Notes: generated by a model from the sequence alone, not told the origin. DNA of 64,000 nucleotides from Chionis minor (GCA_013398295.1 VZSF01009021.1:62001-126000); one strand, 5' to 3'; positions 25,801 to 38,137 are shown, counted from the first letter of the stretch. Program-made: numbers and translations.

Positions 25801-28800
25801 TTGTTTGAAATGGTTGGTTGATAACGTGTGTATTGGGCTGGAGTGATGGTCAGGGTGGGCTTGCTCTCAGATTCTTTAAGCTAGCCTTTCTCAAACGACC
25901 AGCTGTAGTGACAGTTATGATGAGGAGGGGATTAAGGGGATTTGTTCCCCTTCCTCGCAGCAGAGGTTCAGGTACGGCACTACACACAGAGGCAGCACTG
26001 GCACAAGTGGTACATGTGCTCCATTCCCCTTAAAGGTTAGGTCAGTCAGCATTTCTCTGCTTCTCTCTCTGCTCACTTCTGCTGAACGCGGTGGGTTTTG
26101 GTTGAGGACAAAGACATCGTGAGGTGGAGGGAAGCATACTCTTGCTTATGTTCATGCAGTAATTTCAGTGCCGGAGCCTAACTCTTATCCCAAACAGAGC
26201 AAATGCAAGTGATGGACAGCAACCATTGTGCCTTGGTGGTACGTTTACAGTGGCTCTTAAGAAGATCTTCAAACATGCACTGCTGCAAGGATAGCACGGC
26301 CACAGTTGCTCCTCCCCTGGGGTCACCTGAAGGAGCAGGTTGGGAAAAGGCTGGGAAAGCATGTTGGGAAAACAGGATGAAAAGCAATAATTGGAGAATA
26401 AAAATACAGAAAACGCAAAGAAAGGGAGGAATATAGAGAAAATAATGCAGTGTATACAGCAGACACTGCACTGCAGAAATACAGTTGAAGTTATTGCTTT
26501 AAGTGCTGGTGCATCATCAATTCTTTCTTTCTCACTTGAGATTTGCAAGAGAGGCAACAGACAGTTTGTTGGTAAAAGGAATGATATTGTGGCTGAATCA
26601 CCAAGCTAAGTTGCAGCATAGCTTAGTCAGACTTACGGATTATTTTCTTTTCTGTTTTGTTTTCAGCTTTTCAATTTAAAAAAATAAGTAAGAGTCCTGA
26701 GTAGATGACAGGTGAAATACGGAAATAGCTCTGTGTCTCTTGTTTCTTTCTGTTTCACCTTAGTCACCTGTGAATCAGGAGGTTGGAGTGGTGGCTGAGC
26801 ACAGCCTAAAACATCTTGCTTTGAAAATCAGTCAAGGGGATAACATTTTCTAGCATGTATTTAAAAACCAGATACTAGAGGATTATTTTCCACTAAGCCT
26901 TTCTCTTCTGTAGTAGTTTAATGACAGCCACTTGTTGCAGACATGTGCGGGACATTAGTGATGTCCATCTGTTACGAAACTCACAGTCACCACCAGCAAC
27001 GTGATCTTGCTGGGCTGCAGGAGTATGAAGGATGAGCCACTCCATTCAGTTGCACTTTGCAAACTTGTAGTAACTTTCTGGGCTTGTACAAGTGGCAGGA
27101 AGGTGAGCGGCGGGATGGGGTGGATCTGGGGGATGTACAGTACAGCCAGCATCCCCTGCAAGTTGAGTGCCTCCTGGGCAGCCCATCCCGAGCCCCTGCT
27201 TCTGCCCACCTTCTAAAGCAGGAAAGCTTTCTGGTGTGACTAGTACCCTACCGTAGGTCCCACCTTTTCAGTCCGGGATGGTCACGCGCTCTGAACCTTT
27301 CCTTGCTGCATGACTGAGCAGGTGCCGTCCGCATTCCCAGCACTGACCTGGTGTTTCCCCAAAGCGCTGGGCTTGCTCTGCATGCACACAGAAATCCCTG
27401 CCCACTTGCAAGTTCTTCTTGGCAGAGGATGCCTGCAAAATTGTAGGAACTGGCTGAGGGATGAATGAGCTTGTACTAGTCCAGGGCTAGTAACTCACTT
27501 GCTTCCAGCCGTGCTCGCTCCTAAGCAAGTCTCCTGCAAATGCACAGCTTGCCTGACAGAAGAGGAATGCTCATTCCTTAGGAAGCAGTTGACTTAGTCA
27601 TTTGATTTAATTACCTAGGGGAAGTTTGAATGTCCTGTGATACCTGAAAAATTGTGTCCCATTTACTGAGATAGATAGCCATTTGTAATCAAAGGTTGTA
27701 AAGATTTCTGTTTAGCAGTTGTGAGATCTCAGAGTGGTTCCAAACATTTGAACAAGGTGAGATGTTTCTGAAAGGGGCATGGGAATAAAAAGCAAGCAGG
27801 GGGAAATGTTGTGTGGCCCTATGCTTTCGCTTCAGATAGCAAGCAGACGTCACTGCCTCTGACCCACGCTCCTTGCTCATCTTGGAAATAGGCACTTTGC
27901 TCAGTATGTGTTGGAGAAAAAGGAAAACACGTCTGCGTTGTGCAAGACCCTTGTTACTATTCCTGTGGATAAGTGTATTTGGAATACTTCTTTTCGGTGG
28001 CTCTTGCAAAACGATCAGTAAGACAAGTTCTTGATGAGCTAATCAAATTACTGGCAGTTTCTCAGGACTAATGATGAACTATCCAAAGAGGATTACACTC
28101 ATGATCTAATTGCAGGACTAAAAGACAACATTACTGGATTTTCTTTGCCAACTCTGCCACTAACTTGCTTAGTGACCTTGGGTAAATTATTTAGTCTGTC
28201 TGTTTCTTCATCTCAGATGGGACTAATACCTAACTTTAAAAGCTGTCACTAGGATTAGCTAATTAGTGTTAATATAGTGCTTTTAATCTTCAGAGCTCAT
28301 TACCAACAAACCTCAAGAACTACTTCTCTCTAAAATCTTAATAAAGGAACAGATGCATGGAGTCAAGAATGATTGGATACTTGCTAAATTGTCACTTCTG
28401 TCTTCTGAATCACCGCCCAGATGTGCGCACGCAGTGCTTCACGTTCTTCTGCGCTCTATATGCAACTCTTGGGTGCTGCTTGCACTCTCACTCCATGCAC
28501 AGTAAGGACTGAGCAATTAAGCCATATTTATGCAATGTACTTCAGGAAACAGATTATTGTGATTGGGAAAACACAGCCTTCAAATGAGGAGAGCGATCAA
28601 AACTCTCTCACTTGCATGTTTTTTTAACGAGATCTTCTGTCTCCCTCAAATTACCATTGCTGTTAGATGTTGCGTCTCTTGAAGGCTGTTGAACAGAACA
28701 GATTTCAGAAGAGCTGGGAGAACATTAAGCCATGTCAGACAGAATGAAAGCGCTGCTTGAGAAATCTAATCTCGTTTCATAACATGTAAGACCCACACAA

Positions 28801-31800
28801 CTGTAGTTGCTTGATGTGTTAAATAAGCAAGCTTGAATCTGACATACTGTACACTGTTGTAAGACATAATTAAGGATTAATATGTATACTTAAACATTTC
28901 AGAACTGAATTACAGCTGTCCACAGCTACTATTAGGCTTACCACTTCATTACTCTCGGGATTAAATAAAATGTCTTCTGATGTTATAAAAGAAGTTAAAG
29001 AAATGATACAATTTAGTTCGTGGATGGCCTGTCTCTAACAAAGGACATCATTATTTCCTTCTAGCTGCTATTATTTACAAGCATCTAACGCTCTGAAGTC
29101 AGTAGAGAGTTCCTAAAGCGTTCACAGAAGTGAGGAGGCTGTGGATAGAAGGGGAATGCAGAGACAGTTCTCTCTTAAGGGACAGGAATCCAAACTGGGA
29201 AAGGGAACTCACTGTTATTTCTGGTTTTTCTAACTCCTGTAAGTGGATAAAGTTATAACTTTAAATAAAATGCCTTGTGACTGGCTTTACACTGAAGGTG
29301 GTGTTGGTCATTTGAGGAAACATGGTCATTTGAGGAAACATGGCAAAAGGGGCCAAGAGGTGGCTTTGGATTTTATAGGCAGATAGGTTAGCAATGAGAG
29401 AAAAAAATAGACATTATCCTTTTTTTCTGCAAGTTTTGCATCACTTGTTTAGGTTCATTTAGACACTGCAAACTGGGAAAACTAATTTCAAACACCTTTT
29501 TGAGGGGTGGAGTAGGTAAGGGGAAAAACTTAGTGAAAATTAGCGTACTGAGGGGGACATCTCAAAAAGGCCTATCCAAGAGAAGGGCAGAAATATATGT
29601 GAATCTTCTGGCCCCAGCGTGGGCTGTGAATTGAGGCACGAGGACGCAAATCAGCTGACGGAGTCAGGGTCTGCACTAGAGAGAGAAAGTTGGGTTTGGG
29701 GAGCAAATGAACCAAGAAACTTCATACAAACCCCTCAATAACTTTGTTATATGGTTTAAAGTTATATACTATGCAGTACCTTGCCTGGCATCCTTTGAAA
29801 GGCAAAGGCAAGCAGAATGCCTCACTGGATGCCTGAAGCATGATTGCATTAAATATCTGGAGTATTATTCATTTTTCACACTTGTATTGTATTATATGTT
29901 ACTTTTCATTGTCACTGGTTTGGTTTCAGGTCAAAGCTGTATTAATGTTTGTTTTAAAATAATGCAAATGGACCTATCAAAATGAGTGCAACATCACATT
30001 TAGCTTTTAAAAGTACTGAAATACATCTGTTTCTAAAAAGAACTGGTTTTGCCACTGCTTGCCATCACTCACTCAGAATTGCTATTAAATAAAAAGGTGA
30101 CATTGTTGGAAATTACAGCAAAATATTGTCTATCCTGAGTTCATTTTAAATGAGAAATTTGTAGTATGCATTTGTGGCAGGGAAGGTCGATACAAGGAAT
30201 GATCATGTTTGTTTTCCAGGGCTGTTATGACCTGGTGACCAGTTTTATGGAGACAAATATGGGAATCATAGCTGGAGTGGCTTTTGGGATTGCATTCTCA
30301 CAGGTAACTGCATAAAGGCTTCCCTTCCCCCCCATTTTTTCCCCTCTCTCTTTTTCTTTACCCAGACTTCAAGGAAGGAAGGATTATGGAAAGGGACTGA
30401 ACTCAGCATGCTCATTAGTCCTGAGGTCATCTGTTCATTGATTTTCTTTTTTTCAACTTAAATGAAGTTTCTCCTTGGGAATATCAGTTACGGTTGAGCT
30501 AATGACTAGCTCAAGGAAAACAACTTGTCCGTCCACTGGGTCAAATAGAGGTTAACCCAATAAAACATTGGCTTAAATGGACCATAAACAGCTAAGAAGA
30601 CAAATAGCTTATCCATTGTTTGGATAAGCTTCTATCTTCTAAGCACTCTTTTATTTTCTTAAAAGAGTCTAGAATTCAAATAAGAGTGTACCTTCAGGCC
30701 TCCTCATCCTGGACCTGAAGCCTGGAGGGGGCACCTGGTTTTGGTGACCCATTTGTTTGTTTGTTTGTTTTCCTTTTAGCACAGAACAGAGGTCTGCCAA
30801 AATCAGATTATTAAACCAGCTCCTTGCTTGCGCCAGAAGGAGTTTGGCATGGGAAGGACAAATGGAAAGCTAAGGAGTTTGGTGCTCCCTGATATTCAAA
30901 CTGCCTTTACCTAGATAGGAGTTTGGGAAACTCAAGGTCTGGTCAGAATCTTCTGATCAAGAAGGGAAAATACCTGCGTCTTTGAACAAGATGCTCCTTT
31001 ATACTGCTCATTTCATGTGTGATGGCAAGGACTGTCCTGGAAACATGCAAAAATGAGAGAGAGGGCAACAGGGGTAATGCAGAAGTCCTTGCAGAATGGG
31101 TCAGCAAAAACACACAGCAATGTGTATGATGCCTGAACCACTTCTACCCAAGAGGCAATCTGCCTTCTGTCTGCAGAGAGTACATAGTACAACTGCAAAT
31201 GTCGTATTCTAAAACGATCGTGCAACTTTCATTTGCTTCATTCACACAATATTAAAAATCTGGGTCCTGAGGCAACACTGAAAATATGAATATATCTGTT
31301 GAATGACTTATGTTTATCCAGTGGTTGGAAAAAATGAGGTGCTAGGAAGAATTATTTGACTTCGTCTTAAAACTCATGACTTCAGTAAGCAAGCTGAAGG
31401 TTTACACTGTGCTGTACCGAAAAAAAAAATGATTTGCCAGTGCTGTTGCCAGTGATGGGCAAGTGAATTAATGGGAGGGCTGTGGCTACCCTCTTGCTCC
31501 TGCTGCCCCATGTGGTCAGCCCACGCTTGGCTGACCTCTCTGAGGCTTAATTTGCTCAGCAGTTACAATGGCCTCCGGGTTCTTCAGAGTAAAAGCCCCC
31601 AAGTCGTGTGGAATATGGCCACCACATCCTCTTGGTCAAGGTACACACAGCCCAAGGGAGCCCTAAGACTGTTTGGGCTCAGACCAGCTGACTGCCCTGC
31701 CTTGGGCATATCTGGAAACCCGATGCCTTGTAGTCTTGGGGTTCAATGTGAGAAGACCATGATTTGGCCTGTCAGCCTGTTTCTTGTGGGCCTAAGTGCT

Positions 31801-34800
31801 GGTTCGTCACACCACCAGCCACCCAGAGCACGTGCGTGGGTGCCAGGTCTTCGGGGTCCAGAAGCAGTGGAACCACCAGTCTGGAGGTGCTGGTGCGTGG
31901 AGCAAGGGAAGTTTTGGGTTTCTTTTGTTTGGTGGTTGAGGTTTTTTTGGTAGGCTAGTTCTTCTTGAGTGGTCATGGTTGTCTCGATACTCTTCTCCAA
32001 CTCTCTTTATTATGACTTGATTGATGCTATAGGACTCTGAGCTCTTATTTCACTTCAGTTTCTAGACAGTCAGGAGGCTATAAAGCATCTTTTAAAATGC
32101 CTCATGTAAAACTATCCAGGAGAAAAATGGGGTGAGTAGAATTTTACAATTTATACACTGCTGGGGCAACTGCCTCAGTTCAGGACCAATGCTACCTGAA
32201 AGCCTTTAATCGGTGCATCGTATGTATAATGGGCAAAGCATCATCTTATCGTGCCTGAAAGTTGTTTGCAGCTGGGAAGGAGACTGTAGGGAGAGTGCAA
32301 GCTGGAATTGTTAGTATTTTGGCACGTGCCGGGATGTTTACGCTAGGTCATCCGTTGTTTGTGAGCACGACACAGGGGGAAGGCGGGCAGAGTGTGGCCC
32401 CTGCGACAGGAGCCCTTTGGCACAAGGCGAGATTAGCGTGACAGGCAGCACGGAGAGGAGGAGGAAGGCACTTTGCCGCTGCTGCTCCCAGTGAAAACCG
32501 AAGTACGTTCTGATGTGGCGTTGGCAGCTCGCGCTGCCGGAGGGCAGAGTGCGCCCTGCTGCCAGCTGGGGATGTCGCTCCCCTGCCCAAGCGCAGGGCT
32601 CGGGCACTCCGAGTAGATATCCAGCTGCTTGGGGTGTCTGCGAATGTGTGGGAAGGAGAAGAGAGGGGATGCAGGGGAGAAAAATGCAGCTCTCCTGGGG
32701 TGTGAAGAATAGAAGACGGCCAGTTGTAATTTACTGCCTAATCTGTTTTGCTGGACCCAATTAGGGACGGTGTTTACAAATTGATTTCAGGTTAACTGTG
32801 GCTGGCAGCAATGCCAGGCAGCGCTCCAGCTGCAGGCAAGATTTCGCTGTTCCTACTGAGAATAGGTTTAATCTAAATAAAAGACAAATTAGATCATGTT
32901 GCTCCTCTACAGTAAAGCGTGCTCAAGGGCCTTTCCTTCACATGATTTGTTAGGTGTTGACTAACATGGGGAATGTGCTGATTCCTAGAAACAGGGAAAG
33001 TTGATGTAACGGCACTGCACATCTTACAGGCCTGGCACAGACCTCCCAATCAGAGTCAGACTTTTTAAAAAACTGCTGTGTTGCCGACATTGTCTGCACT
33101 GCTCCTCGGGTTCGAAATAACAATAATAAAATACAATTTGATTGGTTTTGGAATCAGATGCCAACGCTGAATTCCAGCTGGAGTAATTTCAGTTTAGCAG
33201 GTGCTCTTCAGAGCAGCAAAGTGATTGCTGTGTTGTGCCCAACGGAGAATAAAATTATGCAAGCAGCATAGATGATGAAGAGTTTTGCCTAGATAAAACA
33301 GTAGTACAGGTGTTGGCTTAAGCGACACAAGAGGCATGGCGGGGGTGAGGGGGGTGTGTTATAGATTGTGGTTGCTGTGGAGTCCCTGAGTAGGGGAGTC
33401 TCAGTGCAGTGTTAAGGCCAAATTCTGTACGGAAGGACTGGAAGCCAGGTGCTCTCCATGTGCTCAGAACCAATTCCTGAGCACGCACGGTTCCCATCGT
33501 TGGAAGGTGCATTCTCAGGTGGCTACAGTCCCTCTCTAGAGCGCAGCATCCACCTGCTGTCTTTACTGTTGAGATTAATGTGAGTAGCTCTGCCTGACTG
33601 CGGGCGCAGTGCTGGTGCAGACATCATCCACCTTGTCCGCGGCAACTCCTCTCTGAGTGCAGGGAGGCTGAGACTTGGCCCTAGCACAGGGTTACACCTC
33701 AGTCACCCCTTGCACCAGGGTTAGGGAGCGGGATCTGCACTGGGATCCAATACGTGACTTGAAATCAAACATAAGACTAATTCTGTTGCTTCTAAATACT
33801 AATCACTGCGGATTCAGCATGGAGATAGGACCTGTGCCAGAGGCATTCCACGGCACAGGAGGCTGACTCAGGTAAGCGATTTGTGACATGGAAAATTTGC
33901 TGTCTTCTAAAATAGAGGCAGGGAATCTGGATGCTTGAAGATCTGCATATTGAGAATACAGCAAGGTAAATCATTCAACTAAACAATTATTCCTGATGGA
34001 TAAAAAAATCCAGTTTTAGCTTACCTGATCCACTGATGAATTCCCAGTGAGTTCAACACGTTTCTATTTATAGAAGTTCTCGCAACGAGTGAGAAATGGC
34101 GCATATACCAAGACCCAAAATAAAATGGAAATTCAAATTGCACTTCAGTTTCTCTTCAGTGTAATAAGATGTAATAAATGTGTCATGCGGGACAGCTTCC
34201 AGTCAAGGTTAACAACTGCAAAATAACTATATTAAAAAGTCAGTTATGCTGTTTGTGATGGGAGATAAGATTGCTAGGAAGTTGCTGTGGATGTGTTTCA
34301 GTGGTCAGTTCTGAGATATTCACAAGATGACTGCCAGAAATCATGGAGAAATGAACAACAAATGTACTTCATTCTGCTCTCTGGAATGATCTTTGGCCAA
34401 CAGGATGGTAGTAAAGAAGACACAGCTGAGGGATGTGGGTTTTCCGGTGCTCTAAAGCTAAATAATTTTTCAGCATTTCCAATTTTCCTGCAGCAAGGCC
34501 AGAGGTACCAGGACAAACTCTAATTTTTCTGTGTAATAGTTCAGAGGACCAAGATAATCTCAGAAAAAAAGAGAAGAAAGGGGGAAAATGAGAGAGAATA
34601 CAAATACAGAACCAAGTCTGGCAACTTAGCACTCAAAAAACTGGGACTATTTAAAAAAATAAATTAGTAAGTAGATAAAAGTTGAGAGACAATGGGAGCA
34701 AAGGGAAATGAATGCAACTTGTAGCAGCTAGTTTCTTTGTGGGGACCCTTTTATGCCAATTCCTCTGTTTTTTCAAAGGAGCTGCAGGGACCTGCTGCAC

Positions 34801-37688
34801 AATAAGATAAGGGGCTTCCTCCCATCTGAAGAGCAGAGGTTGCAAGTGATCAAGCAAATGCAGAGAGCAAGGGGGGGTGGAGAGTGCTCATTTGTGGTTC
34901 ATGGACTGGGAGCCTCTAACCTGATTTAAATGGAGAGTTATGACTGGAATGAAAGAGCACCATGAGGAAAATTCAGCAACTTAATACAGTATTGCCTCTT
35001 CTCGGCTACAGGAGAGCCAGTGCTCTTGTGGTTAAATGTGGAAGTGTACGCACCTTGGAAAATACATGTTTTTATATGTGTTCAAAGTACTTCTATGATA
35101 TTTATTATAGCCCTGCTATGCTCTGGTAATAGCTAGAAATGCTGTATAAAATGTGCACGCAATGGCTTGATATAGGTGCCATTATTTTCGAAATACAGAA
35201 GTTTAATATTATGGTGCTACAACCACTTAAATGCATAAACCAGCATATGGTCAGAGCCAAGAGTTAAAAGAGGGCCAGAGATCAGAAGGATGCATTCATG
35301 TGTAACCTGCCATTCCTCTTAGGAGTGACTTGAGTAAATCAAAACATTGTCACATGCCTGCAAATGCTGCAAAGCTTAGACACAGTGATTATTAGAGTTA
35401 CAGCATGGGTAAAACAGAAGAGTCCCTAATTAAAGGTAGCTGAGCAGATCTGCTACAGCTAAAGGGGGAAAGAAGAGCCCGTGGCTTCCTACTTGTACAG
35501 GCTGCAGCATCTTTACCCTTGTAAAGCTGATATGAGCAGCAGATTGTGGCCAGGAACAATGATAACAGTAATCTGTGTGCTCGTAACAGGAACAAATAGG
35601 TGCCTCGTGGCACAAGCATTAAAAAAAAAAAAAAATACTTGAATGTACATTCGTTGTTGACCACTGTAGGATGAGGGAGGAACTGATTCAGGCCTGGGAT
35701 GGAATTTGCCAAGTGAAAATAAATGGAATGAAATACATTGTATAGTTCATCTTAATCAAAAATGCAGTAAGGCAGAGAAGTAACCTCTGAGACCATCTGA
35801 GGAAGGTGAGAGAAGGCTGAAAGGTACCACAAACACAGAAAAGCAATAGCGAAGCAGGTGGGACAGGGCCACCCGGAGGCACTTACTCTGTCCTGCCTGT
35901 CAAAGCAGGGAGAAATAGATACCGTTCTCCAAAATGGAAATCTCATTCTCCAAAGTAAGCACAAGTAAGCAGCGGGAGTGTTAAAGATTCTAGGAAACCA
36001 GCAAAATGTGGTGGGTTTTCAGCAATGCTTCAAATTGATAAAATCATCCTCCTGGTGACTGGGATATTTAAGCATGGAAATCCAAAGCCCAGCCAGAATA
36101 TGCTGGCAGCCTCATCATCGCCCGTCCATCGACTCCTGACTGAGTGCATGAGCACCCCCAGCTACCAAATAAGTTTCCTGCTGGAACACCCATCTAGAGA
36201 AGTTTAGTAGAAAAGGCAATCAGGTGGCTAAAATGTCTTCTTGGTATCAAGTGAGATTTTCAGAGCTGAGGAAGGTTTTCAGCACCCACATCTCTTCTGG
36301 CAACTGTGAAAATACAGCCCTCAAAACCTTAGATTTTTACTGGCGGTTGGTCAGGAGCCGTTATCTGTGCCCCACGTCTAGTTATAACCACTGGCATTTG
36401 GTGCCAAAATCGGGGCTTGCACGTGGGAGACAGTGGGGATTCACACTTCACACTGCTTTTAAAGATGACTCCAAGCCCTTTTGAGATGCCCAGAGTAGTC
36501 CTGGTGGACACTGAAGCAGGAGAGGGTGTGGCAGCGGCAAATTTCTGGCAAATGTTTGTCTGGAAGTCTGTCTTGACCAGAAACTTAATGTCTTAGGGGC
36601 AGAGAACAGTTTATTCAGAGTACCCTGGCTTGGTCTTGCTCTGGGCTGATGCCAGCCCAAATCAGGCAGTTGGCGGGTAGAGAAGACACGTATTTCGATG
36701 ATGTTGATGATCACATTAACAGGGAGCACTGAGGCTCGAGGGGAAAGGACACGCAATCCCAAGCGTGAAGTAAAAGGAACCAGTTTGGATGACTGGCCAT
36801 CCAGGCGTTATCTACACGTGGTCCGCAGGGTCTGAGAGATAGTCCTCTTGCCTCACCTCCATAGCCAGGGATGAGCTTTGACAACCTGGATATACCCATG
36901 GGTTAATTAATTGGCCAATCCGAATGAGAAGAGCGAGGCTGAAATATTTATGGTATATCAATGCTGTTGGCATGTGCAGGAAATGCGAACAAACTGCAAT
37001 AGGCAAAACGTTGAAATGACTAAGTGCTTATTGACGAGTGGAAGCCGGGGATCTGTTTTCAATAATCTGAGTGACAGCCAAGGGAATAGTGAAAGACTTT
37101 TTTATTTATTTATTTCCAGATTTATAACGCTCATTTCTCCAGGGCTGCATCGTTTGTAAAGAAAGCATAACCACTCTGGGGCATTAGGAAGCTTTTCCCC
37201 AGCACACTGTTAGCCACGCTAGGGGGGCCGCCAGCTCCCAGCGATGGTGGGTGGTGGCGAGGAGCCCGGCTGGAGCTTGCAAGTGAACCGAGCCGGTAGC
37301 GTGCTGATCCCCCCACCAGTTTACCCATCCACCTCTGGCTTGGCCTGGCGATGGCGACGTGTCTGAAGAGTAGTAAAAAGGCAGGCTGTCCATCAAATAA
37401 ATAAGCTCTGATAACAATCAAGGGGAAGATCTGACAAAGACAGACGGGAGATTTTAATGCTGTTTTTCTGATTAGAGTGCTCCTTAAAATAGGGCTTTAA
37501 ATATGTTGTGCATAATAACTCCAGAATATGAAATCTGTGCTCACCATGGCCTCTCATTTGCTCTGCGTTCATTTAATTTAACTTTACTTTTATTCTGCTT
37601 CTATTCTTGTCCAAAACAGTTGATTGGGATGCTGCTGGCATGCTGTCTGTCCCGGTTTATTACTGCTAACCAGTACGAGATGGTGTAA
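19673..37688 (+). CDS. TSPAN7: TSPAN7 (tetraspanin-7), exons 2-7, 5' partial
   Basis: This is a four-pass membrane protein that organises tetraspanin microdomains at the cell surface. In mammals it is enriched in neurons, binds the PDZ protein PICK1 through its C terminus and affects AMPA-receptor trafficking; human loss causes X-linked intellectual disability. Joining 19673-19861, 22079-22153, 23631-23726, 25562-25717, 30220-30303 and 37620-37688 gives 222 codons plus TAA with no frame break. With the missing ~27-residue first exon this makes 249 residues, the length I recall for human TSPAN7. The sequence shows the tetraspanin CCG motif, a PxSCC motif, six cysteines in the large extracellular loop, TM2-TM4 and the end -NQYEMV. 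All junctions are phase 0 with GT-AG ends. Identity as TSPAN7 rather than its paralogue TSPAN6 rests on near-identity to the remembered human protein across all six exons. The first exon and promoter are outside the window. Confidence 0.97.
19862..22078 (+). other. TSPAN7: TSPAN7 intron 2
   Basis: A 2,217-nt GT-AG intron with no recognisable transposon or gene. AT-rich throughout, especially 20220-20300 and 21240-21450. Confidence 0.9.
22079..22153 (+). CDS. TSPAN7: TSPAN7 coding exon 3 (residues ~91-115)
   Basis: A 75-nt exon between a pyrimidine-rich acceptor (ccttccttttcag) and a perfect donor (GAG|gtaagt). It encodes TM3 (YAMFLSLVFLAELVAGISGF) and the first residues of the large extracellular loop (VFRHE). 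Both ends are phase 0. The glutamate inside TM3 (LAELVAG) is a polar residue of the kind common in tetraspanin TM3. Confidence 0.96.
22154..23630 (+). other. TSPAN7: TSPAN7 intron 3
   Basis: A 1,477-nt GT-AG intron. No transposon or gene is recognised in it. Confidence 0.9.
23631..23726 (+). CDS. TSPAN7: TSPAN7 coding exon 4 (residues ~116-147)
   Basis: A 96-nt exon, 32 codons, between tcctcatccccatag and the donor AGT|gtaagt. It encodes the first helical part of the large extracellular loop, beginning IKDTFLRTY and containing NDERSHAVDNVQ. It carries no cysteine, as expected for the A/B helices that precede the CCG motif. Compared with the human sequence as I remember it, this is the most divergent coding exon, with several substitutions but no length change. 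Confidence 0.95.
23727..25561 (+). other. TSPAN7: TSPAN7 intron 4
   Basis: A 1,835-nt GT-AG intron. It contains a short inverted repeat (24010-24032, 9-bp arms, 5-nt loop) and is otherwise unremarkable. Confidence 0.9.
25562..25717 (+). CDS. TSPAN7: TSPAN7 coding exon 5 (residues ~148-199)
   Basis: A 156-nt exon between tgttattcctcatag and AAG|gtacca. It encodes the disulfide core of the large extracellular loop: the CCG motif (residues 150-152), the PxSCC motif written PTSCC (171-175), and a fifth cysteine in SSDCN. Sequons N-W-S (158), N-S-S (177) and N-M-T (188) are possible glycosylation sites. The first ATG inside the exon is Met176 and is not a start. Residue 172 is Thr, encoded by ACA at 25634-25636; the matching human residue is Pro as I recall it. 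Confidence 0.96.
25718..30219 (+). other. TSPAN7: TSPAN7 intron 5
   Basis: A 4,502-nt GT-AG intron with a GTACCA donor, weaker than those of introns 3 and 4. It holds an 18-bp tandem duplication at 29305-29340. I recognise no transposon or gene. Confidence 0.9.
29305..29340. repeat. Perfect 18-bp tandem duplication
   Basis: The unit TGGTCATTTGAGGAAACA occurs twice with no spacer, and the next three bases (TGG) start a third copy. It lies in TSPAN7 intron 5. The perfect identity suggests a recent slippage duplication. Confidence 0.9.
30220..30303 (+). CDS. TSPAN7: TSPAN7 coding exon 6 (residues ~200-227)
   Basis: An 84-nt exon between catgtttgttttccag and CAG|gtaact. It encodes the end of the large extracellular loop with the sixth loop cysteine (GCYDLVTSFMETN) and most of TM4 (MGIIAGVAFGIAFSQ). 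Gly218 is encoded by GGA. That agrees with the human G218X (GGA to TGA) disease allele and so supports the residue numbering used here. Confidence 0.96.
30304..37619 (+). other. TSPAN7: TSPAN7 intron 6
   Basis: A 7,316-nt GT-AG intron, the largest complete one. It has a (GTTT)n run at about 30752-30771, an A15 run at about 35621-35635 and a possible regulatory block at 32740-32905. No transposon family could be named. Confidence 0.9.
30752..30771. repeat. (GTTT)n microsatellite
   Basis: About five tandem TTTG units (atttgtttgtttgtttgttt) in TSPAN7 intron 6. Confidence 0.8.
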
Positions 37689-37692
37689 CAAG
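37620..37692 (+). CDS. TSPAN7: TSPAN7 coding exon 7 with stop codon
   Basis: After the acceptor ccaaaacag the exon encodes LIGMLLACCLSRFITANQY and then EMV, with TAA at 37686-37688. It provides the end of TM4, two juxtamembrane cysteines (likely palmitoylated) and the cytoplasmic tail. The C-terminal YEMV is a PDZ-ligand-like end, the reported PICK1-binding region in mammals. The coding part ends at 37688; four further bases (CAAG) precede a strong donor, gtgagc, at 37693, so I take the exon to end at 37692. Confidence 0.95.
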
Positions 37693-38024
37693 GTGAGCTT
37701 CCCCTGCTTTCTATGCTACATGGGCTCCAGTGAATTGTCGGGGCTGTGCTGCTCCTGCTGAAGGCAGCGGGCAAAGTTTTGGATACTCAGCATGTTCATC
37801 GAGAATGAAGTCTTCCCATGGAATTCTTTGCTTTGGGATTTTCATCCCAATATTCTGTCTGGTTGAAAAAAAAAAGGGGTGGTGGGGGGTGGGGAGGGAA
37901 CACACCATTGAATGTTTTGTCATTTCGATTTTCTTCTTGAAAAGGGAGGGCAAAATATCCATCATGAGCGCTGTTAGCAACCAAAGCAACCCGCTTCTTT
38001 CCTTTTGTGCTCCCCCCAACCCAG
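37693..38024 (+). other. TSPAN7: Probable 3'-UTR intron of TSPAN7
   Basis: A 332-nt interval bounded by CAAG|gtgagc and a long pyrimidine-rich acceptor (ttctttccttttgtgctccccccaacccag) followed by TCTTTCAGG. The donor begins 4 nt after the TAA. A junction this close to a stop does not trigger nonsense-mediated decay under the 50-55 nt rule. I recall the mammalian gene also having a non-coding last exon, but could not check it. The interval holds a G-rich run at 37876-37898. Without RNA data, retention of this segment as UTR is the alternative. Confidence 0.65.
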
Positions 38025-38120
38025 TCTTTCAGGAGCGCGAAGTCCAGAGCCTGTCTCACCATCAGGAGTTGCAGAATTGGAGAAAGACTGAAACGAATGT
38101 TATAGCACACACTGTCTCTC

Positions 38121-38137
38121 GCACGCACGCACGCACA
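38121..38137. repeat. (GCAC)n short tandem repeat in 3' UTR
   Basis: Four GCAC units (gcacgcacgcacgcac) followed by a CA- and C-rich tail, in the inferred last exon of TSPAN7. Confidence 0.8.
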
